From Nesterenkonia salmonea (GTDB lineage Bacteria; Actinomycetota; Actinomycetes; Actinomycetales; Micrococcaceae), in the NCBI RefSeq assembly GCF_005771525.1, contig NZ_VAVZ01000036.1:239-38626 (forward strand): 38,388 nt of DNA, given 5' to 3'. The notes under the pieces were generated by a model, which was given only the letters and a program-made list of their open reading frames with translations, searched no databases and was not told where the DNA came from. Positions within the stretch are counted from its first letter, which is position 1. Every line of letters begins with the position of its first letter. This document shows positions 21,323-29,931 of the stretch, piece by piece. Both the position numbers and the translations under genes were made by a program.

Positions 21323-22378
21323 TCAGACCTCCATTCCGAATTGAGTGCTGAAGCGGATGTCGCCTTCGATCATGTCGCGCATATCCGGAACATCGTTGCG
21401 GAACATGAGGGTTCGTTCCACGCCCATTCCGAAGGCGAAGCCGGTGTATTCGGGGTCTTTGATTCCGGCAGCAGCCAACACATTGGGGTTGACCATGCCG
21501 CATCCGCCCCATTCAATCCATTGGGGGCCGCCCTTGGCCCCAGGGTGCCACACATCCATTTCGGCTGAAGGTTCGGTGAACGGGAAGAAGCTGGGCCTCA
21601 GCCGGATGGCGGCCGCAGGCCCAAACATCTGCCGGGCGAAGTGCTCCAGGGTTCCCTTCAGGTCAGCCATAGTGAGCCCTTTGTCCACGGCCAAGCCTTC
21701 GAACTGGTGGAACGCGGGAAGGTGGGTGGCGTCTAATTCATCGGTGCGGAACACTTTCCCCGGTGCCAGCACGTAGACTGGCAGCTCCTTATTGAGCAGT
21801 GCACGGATCTGCACCGGCGAGGTGTGGGTACGGAGCACGAGGTGAGCCTCAGAGGGCTCCACGAAGAAGGTGTCCTGCATTTCACGAGCCGGGTGGTCCG
21901 GGGCGAAGTTCAAGGCATCGAAGTTGAACCACTCAGATTCCAGCTCTGGCCCTTCTGCTACCTCCCAGCCCATGGAGGTGAAGACATCCACCACTTTCTC
22001 CTGCAACCTGGTGATGGGGTGACGGGCGCCCAAAGGTCGACGCCGCGGCGCTGCGGTGACATCGACAGTTTCTTCCACGAGAACCTTGGCTGCGTGCTCT
22101 GCCTCGAGGACCTCTGTGCGGGCCGCCAGTGATTTCTGGATCCGGCCACGCGCTGTGCCGAGGAGCTTTCCGGCCTCTTTCTTCTGGTCTTTGTCCAACT
22201 CTTTGATCTGCCGGTTGGCCAACACAATCGGAGCTTTGTCTCCGGTGTGGGCAAGTCGGGCAGCCTTAAGCTCATCCAGAGTTCCGGCGGCGTCGAACGC
22301 GGCCAGCGCCTGTGCGACGCACTGTTCAATGGCTGCCTCGTCCAGGGGATGCGGTACTAGTGCGTGCTCGTCAGCCAT
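21323..22378 (-). CDS. pheS: Phenylalanine--tRNA ligase alpha subunit
   Basis: Catalytic subunit of PheRS, class II synthetase. An N-terminal coiled coil (about 15-105) for tRNA binding is followed by the catalytic core with motif 2 [21 protein letters not shown] and motif 3 [15 protein letters not shown]. Length 351 aa from ATG 22378 (MADEHAL), which has CGGAG four bases upstream. A TTG seven codons earlier is an alternative. First gene of pheST; an upstream hairpin at 22442-22460 lies in its leader or promoter. No phenylalanine-rich leader peptide is evident. Confidence 0.97.
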   Translation of the reverse strand: MADEHALVPHPLDEAAIEQCVAQALAAFDAAGTLDELKAARLAHTGDKAPIVLANRQIKELDKDQKKEAGKLLGTARGRIQKSLAARTEVLEAEHAAKVLVEETVDVTAAPRRRPLGARHPITRLQEKVVDVFTSMGWEVAEGPELESEWFNFDALNFAPDHPAREMQDTFFVEPSEAHLVLRTHTSPVQIRALLNKELPVYVLAPGKVFRTDELDATHLPAFHQFEGLAVDKGLTMADLKGTLEHFARQMFGPAAAIRLRPSFFPFTEPSAEMDVWHPGAKGGPQWIEWGGCGMVNPNVLAAAGIKDPEYTGFAFGMGVERTLMFRNDVPDMRDMIEGDIRFSTQFGMEV

Positions 22379-22441
22379 ATTGCTCCGTGGTTCAGTCAAG
22401 ACGTGTGAGAAGAAAAGATCCTGCGACAGTTTATGCCCATG

Positions 22442-22460
22442 GAGTCCGCTATGCAGACTC
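22442..22460 (-). promoter_or_regulatory. Hairpin in the pheS upstream region
   Basis: GAGTCCGC and GCAGACTC pair over 8 bp (one G-T) around the loop TAT. It is about 65 bases upstream of pheS and about 110 bases upstream of the divergent oxidase gene. It may be a leader structure or an operator for either gene. Confidence 0.4.
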
Positions 22461-22468
22461 TATGACGC

Positions 22469-22484
22469 AGTGACACACATCACG
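22469..22484. promoter_or_regulatory. Crp/GlxR-like site upstream of the flavin oxidase-Etf operon
   Basis: AGTGACACACATCACG has the symmetric core GTGA-N6-TCAC of the Crp family (consensus TGTGA-N6-TCACA). It lies 87 bases upstream of the oxidase ATG, in the region shared with divergent pheS. A similar site precedes the lactate permease (27539-27554). Confidence 0.5.
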
Positions 22485-22570
22485 GTGGTACCTTTCGTGA
22501 AGACCCCAGATCCGGCCTGGCTCAACGCCGTCAAAAGGCTGCCACCCAACCCAAGCGAGGAGTCTCTGTT

Positions 22571-23950
22571 ATGTCGTGTGAAGACCTGGTTTCCGCACTC
22601 CCGGAAGGCCGCGTGATCACGGAACCGGCCACTATGGAGAATTACCGTTGGGACCGCGCCAACGATCCCGATGCCGGTACACCACTGGCCGTCGTGCGAG
22701 CAGAGTCCACTTCAGACATCCAGACAGTTGTGCGCTACGCCGCGGAACGCGGCATTGCAGTGGTTCCCCGCGGCGCCGGGTCAGGGCTGTCCGGAGGCTC
22801 CACCGCAGTCGAAGGCGGGATCGTGCTGTCCATGGAGCGAATGCGAGAGATCACCGTCGATCCCCTCACACGCACTGCAGTGGTGCAGCCAGGTGCTTTC
22901 AACTCGGAGGTGAAAGCTGCCGCCGCCGAACACGGCCTCTGGTATCCGCCGGACCCCTCCTCCTACGAATTCTGCTCCATCGGTGGGAACATCGCGACCA
23001 ATGCCGGTGGCCTGTGCTGTGTGAAGTATGGAGTGACCACCGACTATGTCCTCGGCCTCGGCGTAGTGCTGGCTGACGGACGGTCGGTGCAGCTGGGCGG
23101 CCCGCGCCTGAAGGATGTGGCCGGGCTCGACCTCACCAAACTGTTCATCGGCTCCGAGGGCACTCTGGGGGTGATCACAGAGATCACCCTGCGGCTGATC
23201 CCCGCACAGCGACCCCCGACGACGCTGGTGGCCACCTTCAAGACCCTCGACGCCTCGACCGACGCGATACTGGCAATCTCCTCCTCAATGCGGCCTTCCA
23301 TGCTGGAGTTTATGGATCGCCCCACGATCAACGCAGTCGAGGACGCCACCCGAATGGGGTTGGACCGCGAAGCTGCCGCCATGCTGGTCGTCCAATCCGA
23401 CGAACCGGCTGAATTCGCGGCCCAAGAAATCGCCAAGATAGAGGCCCTCTGTCATGAGCACCAGGCCGACGAGGTCTTCTCGACCACTGATCCTGACGAG
23501 GGCGAAGCGTTTGTGGTCGCGCGCCGGATGGCGATTCCTGCCGTGGAGCAGAAGGGGTCCCTTCTGCTGGAGGATGTGGGCGTTCCGCTCCCGAAGCTGG
23601 GCGACCTAGTGCGCGGAATTGAGCGAATCGCCCAACAGCGCGATATCGTCATCGCCGTGATTGCCCACGCCGGAGACGGCAATACCCACCCACTCCTGGT
23701 CTTCGACCCGACCGATCACGAGCAGAAGGAACGGGCACATCTCGCCTATGGTGAGGTGATGGACCTCGCTGTGCAGCTGGGTGGCACCATCACTGGAGAG
23801 CACGGCGTCGGTCGCCTCAAACGGCCGTGGCTGGCAGGCTATATAGGAGCGGACGCGCTGGATCTCAACCATCGCATCAAAATGGCACTAGACCCGCTGA
23901 ACGTTCTGAACCCCGGCGCGGTCCTGGACCCCGCTGCATTGAAGTCCTGA
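22571..23950 (+). CDS. FAD-linked 2-hydroxyacid oxidase/dehydrogenase, GlcD/D-lactate dehydrogenase type
   Basis: Soluble flavoenzyme of 459 aa in the FAD_binding_4 / FAD-oxidase_C family that oxidises D-lactate, glycolate or related hydroxyacids. The PP-loop for FAD phosphate is PRGAGSGLSGG (67-77), with IGGNIATNAGG (137-147) and GSEGTLGVITE (194-204) as further FAD contacts. HAGDGNTHP (366-374) supplies the metal/substrate histidines and GEHGVG (409-414) the C-terminal FAD contact. GAGGAG lies eight bases before ATG 22571. It has no iron-sulfur domain and no GlcE/GlcF neighbours; instead etfBA and a cytochrome b follow, so its electrons probably go to Etf. Lactate is the favoured substrate because a lactate permease follows, but glycolate is not excluded. 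Confidence 0.92.
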   Translation: MSCEDLVSALPEGRVITEPATMENYRWDRANDPDAGTPLAVVRAESTSDIQTVVRYAAERGIAVVPRGAGSGLSGGSTAVEGGIVLSMERMREITVDPLTRTAVVQPGAFNSEVKAAAAEHGLWYPPDPSSYEFCSIGGNIATNAGGLCCVKYGVTTDYVLGLGVVLADGRSVQLGGPRLKDVAGLDLTKLFIGSEGTLGVITEITLRLIPAQRPPTTLVATFKTLDASTDAILAISSSMRPSMLEFMDRPTINAVEDATRMGLDREAAAMLVVQSDEPAEFAAQEIAKIEALCHEHQADEVFSTTDPDEGEAFVVARRMAIPAVEQKGSLLLEDVGVPLPKLGDLVRGIERIAQQRDIVIAVIAHAGDGNTHPLLVFDPTDHEQKERAHLAYGEVMDLAVQLGGTITGEHGVGRLKRPWLAGYIGADALDLNHRIKMALDPLNVLNPGAVLDPAALKS

Positions 23951-23960
23951 AGGAGAAAGA

Positions 23961-24392
23961 ATGTCTCATTACACGAATATCCCGGCTGTCACCTACACCA
24001 CAGCCGCAGAGGCGATCAGGCACACCATCGATATCGGTGCTGAGCAGGGTGTGAAGCTCTGCGCCACCGTCGTGGACCCCGCCCTGGGGTTGGTGGCATA
24101 CGGCAGGGCCGATGGCATGACCCCGCACAGCGTCGAGACTTCTCGACGCAAAGCCCAAACAGCCGCCTCCACCCGGAAGCCTTCCGCCGCGGTCCCGGCC
24201 GAATTGGCCACCGCGATGGAAAACGGCACCGGGGGGCTCCTGACCCGAATCCCCGGCGGCGTGCCGCTGGTATTCGACGGTGTCCTGGTGGGCGGACTGG
24301 GTGTGGCCGGCGGACCCCCCGCAGAAGACGCCAAGGTCGCCGATGCGGTACTCGAGGCGCTGGGCGCGGCACCGGTAGGAGATGTGGGATGA
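23961..24392 (+). CDS. GlcG/HbpS-family protein
   Basis: 143-aa protein of the GlcG/HbpS (DUF336) family. The characteristic helical N terminus (TAAEAIRHTIDIGAEQGVKLCATVVDPALGLVAYGRADGM), the RRKAQTAAST segment and the glycine-rich end GGVPLVFDGVLVGGLGVAGGPPAEDAKVADAVL are all present. Some members bind haem and sense redox state; GlcG is encoded with glycolate oxidase subunits but its role is unsettled. No signal peptide, so cytoplasmic here, unlike secreted HbpS. AAGGAG precedes the ATG. It lies 10 bases after the oxidase and overlaps etfB by 4 bp, so it is part of the operon; a maturation or haem-handling role is only a guess. Confidence 0.88.
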   Translation: MSHYTNIPAVTYTTAAEAIRHTIDIGAEQGVKLCATVVDPALGLVAYGRADGMTPHSVETSRRKAQTAASTRKPSAAVPAELATAMENGTGGLLTRIPGGVPLVFDGVLVGGLGVAGGPPAEDAKVADAVLEALGAAPVGDVG

Positions 24393-25162
24393 GAATTGCT
24401 GTACTCGTCAAAGAGGTTCCAGACAGCTACGGTGCGCGTCGGCTGAACCTGACCACAGGACTGGCGGAGCGCGAAGCCAGTGACAGAGTGCTCGATGAAA
24501 TCACCAGCCGCGCAGTCGAGGCCGCAGTCTCCCATGCCGAGTCGGCCGAGGGCGTTGAAGTCGTCCTGGTGACGATGGGTCCGGAGTCAGCGGAGTCCAT
24601 GCTGCGAAAGACTCTGGCGATGGGTGCCGACTCCGCCCACCACGTTTTGGACCCGGGGCTTCTCGGCGCGGACATGACACTCAGCGCAGAGGTGTTGGCC
24701 GCGGTTCTGCAGCGCATTGGCTGTGACCTGGTCATCTCAGGGGACGTCTCCTCCGACGGTACAGGTGGAGTGATACCAACCATGATTGCAGAGCGGATAG
24801 GGGCAGCCCATGCCACGAGCCTGGACTCACTCACCATCACTGACTCTTCGGTGACCGGAAACCGTGAGACCTACGGTGGAACTGTCACCGTGGAGGCCCA
24901 GCTGCCCGCAGTGGTCTCTGTCACCGAGCGTCTGCCTGACGCCAGGTTCCCTGGATTCAAAGGAATCATGGCTGCTAAGAAGAAGCCGTTGGAGACCTAC
25001 ACCTTGGCCGATTTGGGGATTGATCCGGCCGCAGATGTGCCACGTTCCATCTTGCTGTCGGTGACCGAGGCGCCGGCCCGGACAGCCGGTGAAAAGATCC
25101 ATGACGAGGGCGATGCTGGCAAGAGATTGGCTGAGTACCTCATCGACAAGAAGCTGGTGTGA
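24389..25162 (+). CDS. etfB: Electron transfer flavoprotein beta subunit
   Basis: 257 aa. The N terminus MRIAVLVKEVPDS and the nucleotide-binding SSDGTGGVIPTMIAERIG (121-138) are typical. FPGFKGIMAAKKKP (187-200) is the recognition loop with which Etf docks on its partner dehydrogenases. With EtfA it holds FAD plus AMP (or a second FAD in bifurcating types; I cannot decide this from sequence). The ATGA start overlaps the GlcG gene, and EtfA starts 3 bases later. The location beside a hydroxyacid oxidase rather than acyl-CoA dehydrogenases suggests a dedicated Etf. Confidence 0.93.
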   Translation: MRIAVLVKEVPDSYGARRLNLTTGLAEREASDRVLDEITSRAVEAAVSHAESAEGVEVVLVTMGPESAESMLRKTLAMGADSAHHVLDPGLLGADMTLSAEVLAAVLQRIGCDLVISGDVSSDGTGGVIPTMIAERIGAAHATSLDSLTITDSSVTGNRETYGGTVTVEAQLPAVVSVTERLPDARFPGFKGIMAAKKKPLETYTLADLGIDPAADVPRSILLSVTEAPARTAGEKIHDEGDAGKRLAEYLIDKKLV

Positions 25163-25165
25163 AAT

Positions 25166-26143
25166 ATGGCTCAACAGAAGATTCTGACCTACCTTCCGGT
25201 TCTTCCCTCCGGAGAACTGATGGGATCGGCAGCTGAGCTGCTCGGGGCGGCAGCCCAGCTCGGCTCTCCCGTGGGCGTCATCGTCACCACTCCCGGAATG
25301 GCCGAAGCCGCGGCAGAATCCGCAGGGGAACTTGGCGCTGCCACCGTTCGCGTAGCAGAGCACGAGGCGGTGGGCACCACGCTGACGGAACCCACGGTGG
25401 ATGTTTTCACCACCGCATGGGAAGACCTCCGACCCGAGGCGGTGCTAGTGCCCAATGACATCGACGGACGTGATCTAGCTGCCCGGCTCTCCGTGCGCAC
25501 ACACAGCGCCATCGCCGCGGATGTGGTGGGAGTGCATCGGGATGAGGAAGGCATCGTCGCTCACCATTCGGTCTACGGCTCCACTTTCACGACGGAATCG
25601 GCCACGACTCACGGAACACTCATCATCACGCTCAGAGAGGGCGCCGTAGACTACCGGGGCCAGCCGGTGACTCCAGAGATTCACCGGGTTGAGCTCGGAG
25701 AGCTGCCCCCTCAGGCTGCGTCGATCACGGAATTCTCCGCTTCCGTGGAGGCTTCGACCCGCCCTGATCTCCGCGGGGCACCAACGGTCGTCGCCGGGGG
25801 ACGGGGATTGGGTTCGGCGGAGGGCTTCGCCCTGGCCGAACAATTGGCCGACGCGCTCGGAGCAGGTCTCGGTGCCTCCCGCGCAGCCGTAGACGCTGGC
25901 TACGCACCACACTCACTTCAAGTGGGACAGACCGGAGTGACGGTCGCGCCAGATCTTTATATTGCGCTGGGAATCTCCGGGGCCGTACAGCACTTGGCCG
26001 GCATGCAGACGGCAAAAACCGTAGTGGCCATCAATAAAGACCCTGAGGCGCCGATCTTCGACATCGCCGACCTGGGAATCGTCGGTGATGTTTTCGAGGT
26101 GGTGCCGCAGCTGATTGAGACGCTCAAGGCCCAGCGTCCATGA
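25166..26143 (+). CDS. etfA: Electron transfer flavoprotein alpha subunit
   Basis: 325 aa. The C-terminal FAD domain (about 205-310) is clear: VVAGGRGLGSAEGF, GASRAAVDAGYAPHSLQVGQTG, YIALGISGAVQHLAGM and AINKDPEAPIFDIADLGIVGD. The N-terminal third is the Etf alpha/beta fold. Carries one electron at a time from a flavin dehydrogenase to a membrane quinone reductase. Its stop overlaps the start of the cytochrome b gene (ATGA), the strongest sign in the window that the cytochrome is the partner that accepts Etf electrons. Confidence 0.94.
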   Translation: MAQQKILTYLPVLPSGELMGSAAELLGAAAQLGSPVGVIVTTPGMAEAAAESAGELGAATVRVAEHEAVGTTLTEPTVDVFTTAWEDLRPEAVLVPNDIDGRDLAARLSVRTHSAIAADVVGVHRDEEGIVAHHSVYGSTFTTESATTHGTLIITLREGAVDYRGQPVTPEIHRVELGELPPQAASITEFSASVEASTRPDLRGAPTVVAGGRGLGSAEGFALAEQLADALGAGLGASRAAVDAGYAPHSLQVGQTGVTVAPDLYIALGISGAVQHLAGMQTAKTVVAINKDPEAPIFDIADLGIVGDVFEVVPQLIETLKAQRP

Positions 26144-27504
26144 TCGGAGACTCCGGACACCGCAGGCGGGGCCTTCCGCGAACCGAGCAGGAGGCTCAGG
26201 CGCCGACACCCTTACCGCCTGAAGGTGACGTGCCGTCAGCCGACACCCCAGCTCCGCCACGACGCCGCAGCGGGCTCCCACGCACGGTCGACGCCCCGGT
26301 CAAACACACCGCCGAGCCAAGGGCCGCTAAGCCGGACGCCTCGGAACAAACTGCCTCGGAACGGACCGCCCCCACGCCGAGAGCAGTTGACCACACCGAG
26401 CAGGCAGCTGAGGCCGACGCCGCGGCGCATGCGCCCCCTGCCGAGCCAGCCGTGTCGCGGCGGCGTTCCGGTCTGGGAAGCAACCCCACGCCCGGTCCCG
26501 TCTCAAGTCCGAAGCCTCCTCCCGAAAGCACAGCCTCGGCGACACCGGAGCCGGCTGCACCGGATTCGGCGCGGGCCCGTCCCGCGACCTCGGCCGAGCG
26601 ACCGGTCGCAGTCTCACGCACTCGCAGTAAAACCGCCCTATGGTGGGCTGCTGTAGGTATCGGCGGGGTCGTCATCCTGGCGGCAGCCATGGTCATCGCC
26701 GCGCAGTGGTTCCTGGGCACCGAGGCCGGGCGCAACTTCCTCAGTCGCTACCCCGGCCAGTACGAGCAACCCGACGCGCCGGGCGGATATCCCTGGTGGC
26801 TGAACTGGGCCCACTTCTTCAATGCGTTTCTCATGGTCCTGGTCATCAAGACCGGAGTCCAAATCCGTCGCGAAATCAAACCGGAGGCCTACTGGACTCC
26901 AAAGTGGGGCAGGCAGCGGCGAATCAGCCTCACGATCTGGACTCACAACGCACTGGACCTGCTCTGGGTGCTCAACGGGCTGGTGTTCGTGACCCTGCTG
27001 GTCGCAACGGGCTACTGGTCCCGCGTGGTGCCCACCAGTTGGGAGGTCTTCCCGAATGCGCTGTCGGCGCTCGTGCAGTATGTCTCACTGGATTGGCCCA
27101 CGACCAGCGACTGGGCGCACTACAACAGTGCACAGGAGCTGGCGTACTTCGTCACGATCTTCGTTGCCGCGCCTCTGGCAATCGCCACCGGAGTGAGAAT
27201 GTCCGGGCTCTGGCCTGGGGATAAGCCGATGCTCAACAAAGCTTTTCCCGTGGAATGGGCACGTGCTGTGCATTTCCCAGTCATGATCTATTTTGTGACG
27301 TTCATTCTCGTGCATGTGATTCTCGTCTTCGCAACCGATGCATTGCGGAACCTCAATCAGATCTACACCGGCCAGGACGCCACCAATTGGACCGGGTTCT
27401 GGCTCTTTGTCCTTTCCCTGATTGTCATCATCGGCGCGGCAGTAGCTGTCCGACCCGTCCTCGTCGCGCCGCTGGCGAGCCTTTTCGGGCGAGTAGGTCG
27501 ATAA
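26140..27504 (+). CDS. Membrane cytochrome b (formate dehydrogenase gamma/b561-like) with long disordered N-terminal tail
   Basis: 454 aa in two parts. Residues 1-165 are low-complexity (Ala, Pro, Glu, Thr, Arg) with three copies of an arginine motif: RRRGLPR (8-14), RRRSGLPR (41-48) and RRRSGLGS (107-114). Residues 166-454 hold about five transmembrane helices (about 168-190, 223-240, 270-293, 333-350, 379-400, 418-437 are hydrophobic). Membrane-region histidines H225, H269, H327, H378 and H392 are candidate ligands for two b haems, as in FdhI-like cytochromes. No iron-sulfur or CCG domain, unlike EtfD-type Etf:menaquinone reductases. The start overlaps etfA. I infer it passes electrons from Etf to menaquinone. 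Confidence 0.82.
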   Translation: MIGDSGHRRRGLPRTEQEAQAPTPLPPEGDVPSADTPAPPRRRSGLPRTVDAPVKHTAEPRAAKPDASEQTASERTAPTPRAVDHTEQAAEADAAAHAPPAEPAVSRRRSGLGSNPTPGPVSSPKPPPESTASATPEPAAPDSARARPATSAERPVAVSRTRSKTALWWAAVGIGGVVILAAAMVIAAQWFLGTEAGRNFLSRYPGQYEQPDAPGGYPWWLNWAHFFNAFLMVLVIKTGVQIRREIKPEAYWTPKWGRQRRISLTIWTHNALDLLWVLNGLVFVTLLVATGYWSRVVPTSWEVFPNALSALVQYVSLDWPTTSDWAHYNSAQELAYFVTIFVAAPLAIATGVRMSGLWPGDKPMLNKAFPVEWARAVHFPVMIYFVTFILVHVILVFATDALRNLNQIYTGQDATNWTGFWLFVLSLIVIIGAAVAVRPVLVAPLASLFGRVGR

Positions 27505-27538
27505 AAGTCCACGATGCGAAAAGTCCCCACTAAATAAA

Positions 27539-27554
27539 TGTGGGATGTGTCACA
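27539..27554. promoter_or_regulatory. Crp/GlxR-like site upstream of the lactate permease
   Basis: TGTGGGATGTGTCACA differs from the Crp-family consensus TGTGA-N6-TCACA at one position. It lies 70 bases before the permease GTG, within the 119-bp gap after the cytochrome b gene, beside an A/T-rich stretch. A further inverted pair, GTCAC-N10-GTGAC, overlaps it (27549-27568). A second Crp-like site is at 22469. Confidence 0.5.
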
Positions 27555-27623
27555 CTCATGTCTGTGACGTGAACGTGCACTGAGGCGGGACAAAGGCTCG
27601 CCCGTCGAAAGGACGTTATCAGC

Positions 27624-29429
27624 GTGGATAACTTGGCTCTTCTTGGCATTCTGGCGATCGCACCAATCCTCCTGGCAGGGATACTCCTGGCGGGTTTTCG
27701 ATGGCCCGCGAAATACGCAATGCCGCTCAGCTACATCGTGGCGCTGGTGATTGCATGGCTCGTGTGGGAAATGCAGCCAACCGCCCTGGCAGCCGCTTCG
27801 ATCGAAGGCCTGATCGTAGCTGGGACGCTGCTGTACATCGTCTTCGGAGCGTTGCTCCTGCTTTCGACCGTCACACTCTCAGGGGCCATGGACCGCATCA
27901 AGGGAGGTTTCAACCACATCTCCCCGGACCGACGCATCCAAGCAATCATCATCGGCTGGCTCTTCGGAAGTTTCATCGAGGGCGCATCGGGCTTCGGCAC
28001 CCCAGCGGCCATCGTGGCCCCCCTCCTGCTCGCGATGGGCTTCCCAGCTATGGCTGCGGTGGCCGTCGGCCTGATCATCCAGTCCACCCCGGTGAGCTTC
28101 GGAGCAGTGGGCACCCCCATCCTCGTGGGTGTAGGAAATGGTCTGGGTGAAACCCTGCCCGGCGTGCCGGAACGCATCGACGCACTCGGCATGGACTACT
28201 CCGAGTACGTTGCCCACATCGGTTTTCAAACTGCTCTGATCCACATGGCTGTGGGCATCCTCATCCCACTGATACTCGTGTGTCTTCTCACCGGGCTCTT
28301 CGGTGAGAAGCGAAACTTTGCGCTGGGCCTCAAAGTATGGCCGTTCGCTGTCTACGCCTCGCTGGCTATGACAATCCCCTCGGTGGCTGTCGCATACCTC
28401 CTCGGCCCCGAATTCCCCTCACTGATCGGCGGACTCGTCGGCTTGACCGTGGTGATGCTCACCTCGTCGAAGGGCTTCCTGATGCCCAAGGAAACCTTCG
28501 ACTTCGGACCGCGGGCAACCTGGGAAGAGCGTTGGATGGGCCGGATCGCTCCAGGTGACGTCAAGGAGAGCGGCGAGGCTCAGACGATGACTATGGTGCG
28601 CGCCTGGTCTCCCTACGTCATCCTCGCAAGCCTGCTCGTGCTGACCCGGCTCATCGATCCCGTGACGGAATTCCTGACCACTCCCGGCGTGACGCGCCTA
28701 GCGTTCTCCGACATTTTGGGCGTGGAGGGCATCAACGCTGACGTGGATCTGTTCTACTCCCCCGGTTTCGTTCTGATCTTTGTCTCTCTGGTCTCCTACC
28801 TCATCTATCGGATGAGCGGCAAGCAAATCGCGACAACGTGGAAGGTGTCCGGAAAGCAGATCGCCGCAACTGCAGTAGCCCTGCTGTTCGCCGTGCCCAT
28901 GGTGAGAGTCCTCATCCAGTCCGGCATCAATGAATCGGGCTTGGAATCCATGCCGGTGGTCCTCGCCCAGGGCGTGGCAAACGTCGCCGGGGACACCTGG
29001 CCGTTCTTCGCCCCGTTCATCGGCGCCCTGGGGGCCTTCGTCGCCGGGTCCAACACGTTGGCCAACCTGACGTTCGCTCAGTTCCAATGGGCGACCGCGG
29101 AGACGATTGGTGTCAGCCCTGAGACGGTGGTTGCGGCACAGGCGGCGGGTGGCGCCGGTGGTAACCCCATCGCGATCCACAACATTGTGGCGGCCTCCGC
29201 GACAGTGGGACTCTTCAATCGTGAGGGGGACATCATGCGCAAAACGGTGTGGATTACCCTCTACTACTGCATTGCGGCCGGCTCCGTTGCTTTCCTCGCC
29301 ATCCATGGGTTCGGCCTGAACATTGGCACCGGAGGACTGCTGCTGCTGATCGCTGCCCTGGTGGGACTCGGGTACTGGGCAGTGCGCCGGGGCGATGCCC
29401 CCAGGATGCAGCTCCCCTCGCAGAACTGA
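27624..29429 (+). CDS. lldP: L-lactate permease (LctP family)
   Basis: Polytopic membrane protein of 601 aa, about 13-14 transmembrane segments, that imports lactate (and often glycolate) with protons. Family blocks visible: [19 protein letters not shown] (74-92), [21 protein letters not shown] (115-135) and [16 protein letters not shown], and near the C terminus [14 protein letters not shown] and [23 protein letters not shown]. The start is GTG 27624 with AAAGGA ten bases upstream. It follows the oxidase-Etf-cytochrome operon by 119 bp on the same strand and may have its own promoter. It defines the likely substrate range of the upstream enzyme as lactate or glycolate. Confidence 0.95.
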   Translation: MDNLALLGILAIAPILLAGILLAGFRWPAKYAMPLSYIVALVIAWLVWEMQPTALAAASIEGLIVAGTLLYIVFGALLLLSTVTLSGAMDRIKGGFNHISPDRRIQAIIIGWLFGSFIEGASGFGTPAAIVAPLLLAMGFPAMAAVAVGLIIQSTPVSFGAVGTPILVGVGNGLGETLPGVPERIDALGMDYSEYVAHIGFQTALIHMAVGILIPLILVCLLTGLFGEKRNFALGLKVWPFAVYASLAMTIPSVAVAYLLGPEFPSLIGGLVGLTVVMLTSSKGFLMPKETFDFGPRATWEERWMGRIAPGDVKESGEAQTMTMVRAWSPYVILASLLVLTRLIDPVTEFLTTPGVTRLAFSDILGVEGINADVDLFYSPGFVLIFVSLVSYLIYRMSGKQIATTWKVSGKQIAATAVALLFAVPMVRVLIQSGINESGLESMPVVLAQGVANVAGDTWPFFAPFIGALGAFVAGSNTLANLTFAQFQWATAETIGVSPETVVAAQAAGGAGGNPIAIHNIVAASATVGLFNREGDIMRKTVWITLYYCIAAGSVAFLAIHGFGLNIGTGGLLLLIAALVGLGYWAVRRGDAPRMQLPSQN

Positions 29430-29463
29430 GAAGCCGAAGACGCTGATCCTCGGTGGGGACCCC

Positions 29464-29493
29464 TTGCATTCGAATATGTGTTCGATTCATACT
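29464..29493 (+). promoter_or_regulatory. umuD promoter with leaderless geometry
   Basis: -35 TTGCAT (29464-29469) and -10 CATACT (29488-29493) are 18 bases apart. The -10 ends 6 bases before the ATG at 29500, so the transcript should start at or beside the start codon. The SOS box fills the spacer. Confidence 0.65.
29470..29485. promoter_or_regulatory. LexA (SOS) box upstream of umuDC
   Basis: TCGAATATGTGTTCGA matches the Gram-positive/actinobacterial LexA consensus TCGAAC-N4-GTTCGA at all but one arm position. It lies between the -35 and -10 of the umuD promoter, where LexA would block transcription. Confidence 0.88.
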
Positions 29494-29499
29494 GAGCAC

Positions 29500-29931
29500 A
29501 TGAGCATCCAAGACATCCGCGCCGTACCGGTGACGGGGCCTGCCATGGAGGTGCCGATGATGCCCACGGCGGTGCAGGCAGGATTCCCCTCCCCTGCGCT
29601 GGACTTCGTGCACGAAAGCATCAATCTGCAGGAGCACCTGGTCTACGACCCTCCGGCGACGTTCATCGCCAGGGTCAGCGGGGACTCCATGGTCGGCGCC
29701 GGAATCAGTCACGGCGACCAACTCCTGATCCATAAGGGAACGCGCCCCCGGGACGGGGACGTGGTCATCGCGGTGCTCGATGGCCAATTCACCGTCAAGC
29801 GGCTCCGCCTGACCGGAACCGGGGTGCGGCTGGAGGCTGCGAACCCGGAATACCCGGACATTGAGGTTCCGGAGTTGTCTGAACTGTCTATTTGGGGTGT
29901 GGCATATATGTGCCTCCATGGTTTGCGATGA
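29500..29931 (+). CDS. umuD: UmuD-type S24 peptidase, translesion polymerase V accessory subunit
   Basis: 143 aa from ATG 29500. RecA-stimulated self-cleavage is expected between A27 and G28 in QAGFPSPALDF, which mirrors the CGFPSPA site of E. coli UmuD. The catalytic pair is Ser63 in GDSMVGAGISHGD and Lys100 in FTVKRLRL. The longer open frame from 29395 overlaps the permease and lacks relevance. UmuD' activates UmuC for error-prone synthesis. The stop overlaps the umuC start by 4 bp; a LexA box lies in the promoter. Confidence 0.95.
   Translation: MSIQDIRAVPVTGPAMEVPMMPTAVQAGFPSPALDFVHESINLQEHLVYDPPATFIARVSGDSMVGAGISHGDQLLIHKGTRPRDGDVVIAVLDGQFTVKRLRLTGTGVRLEAANPEYPDIEVPELSELSIWGVAYMCLHGLR

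Noticed and set aside
21318-21512. 65-residue N-terminal extension of PheT
   Set aside because: It overlaps pheS in another frame and is unlike any PheT N terminus; ATG 21317 has a good ribosome-binding site and the canonical MRIPLSWI start.
22399-22446. A 14-codon open frame upstream of pheS that could be an attenuator leader peptide
   Set aside because: It holds only one Phe codon and no clear terminator/antiterminator pair follows, so phenylalanine attenuation is not supported.
28698-29306. Long open frame opposite the lactate permease
   Set aside because: The permease is unambiguous on the other strand; the antisense frame is low-complexity and has no homology I recognise.
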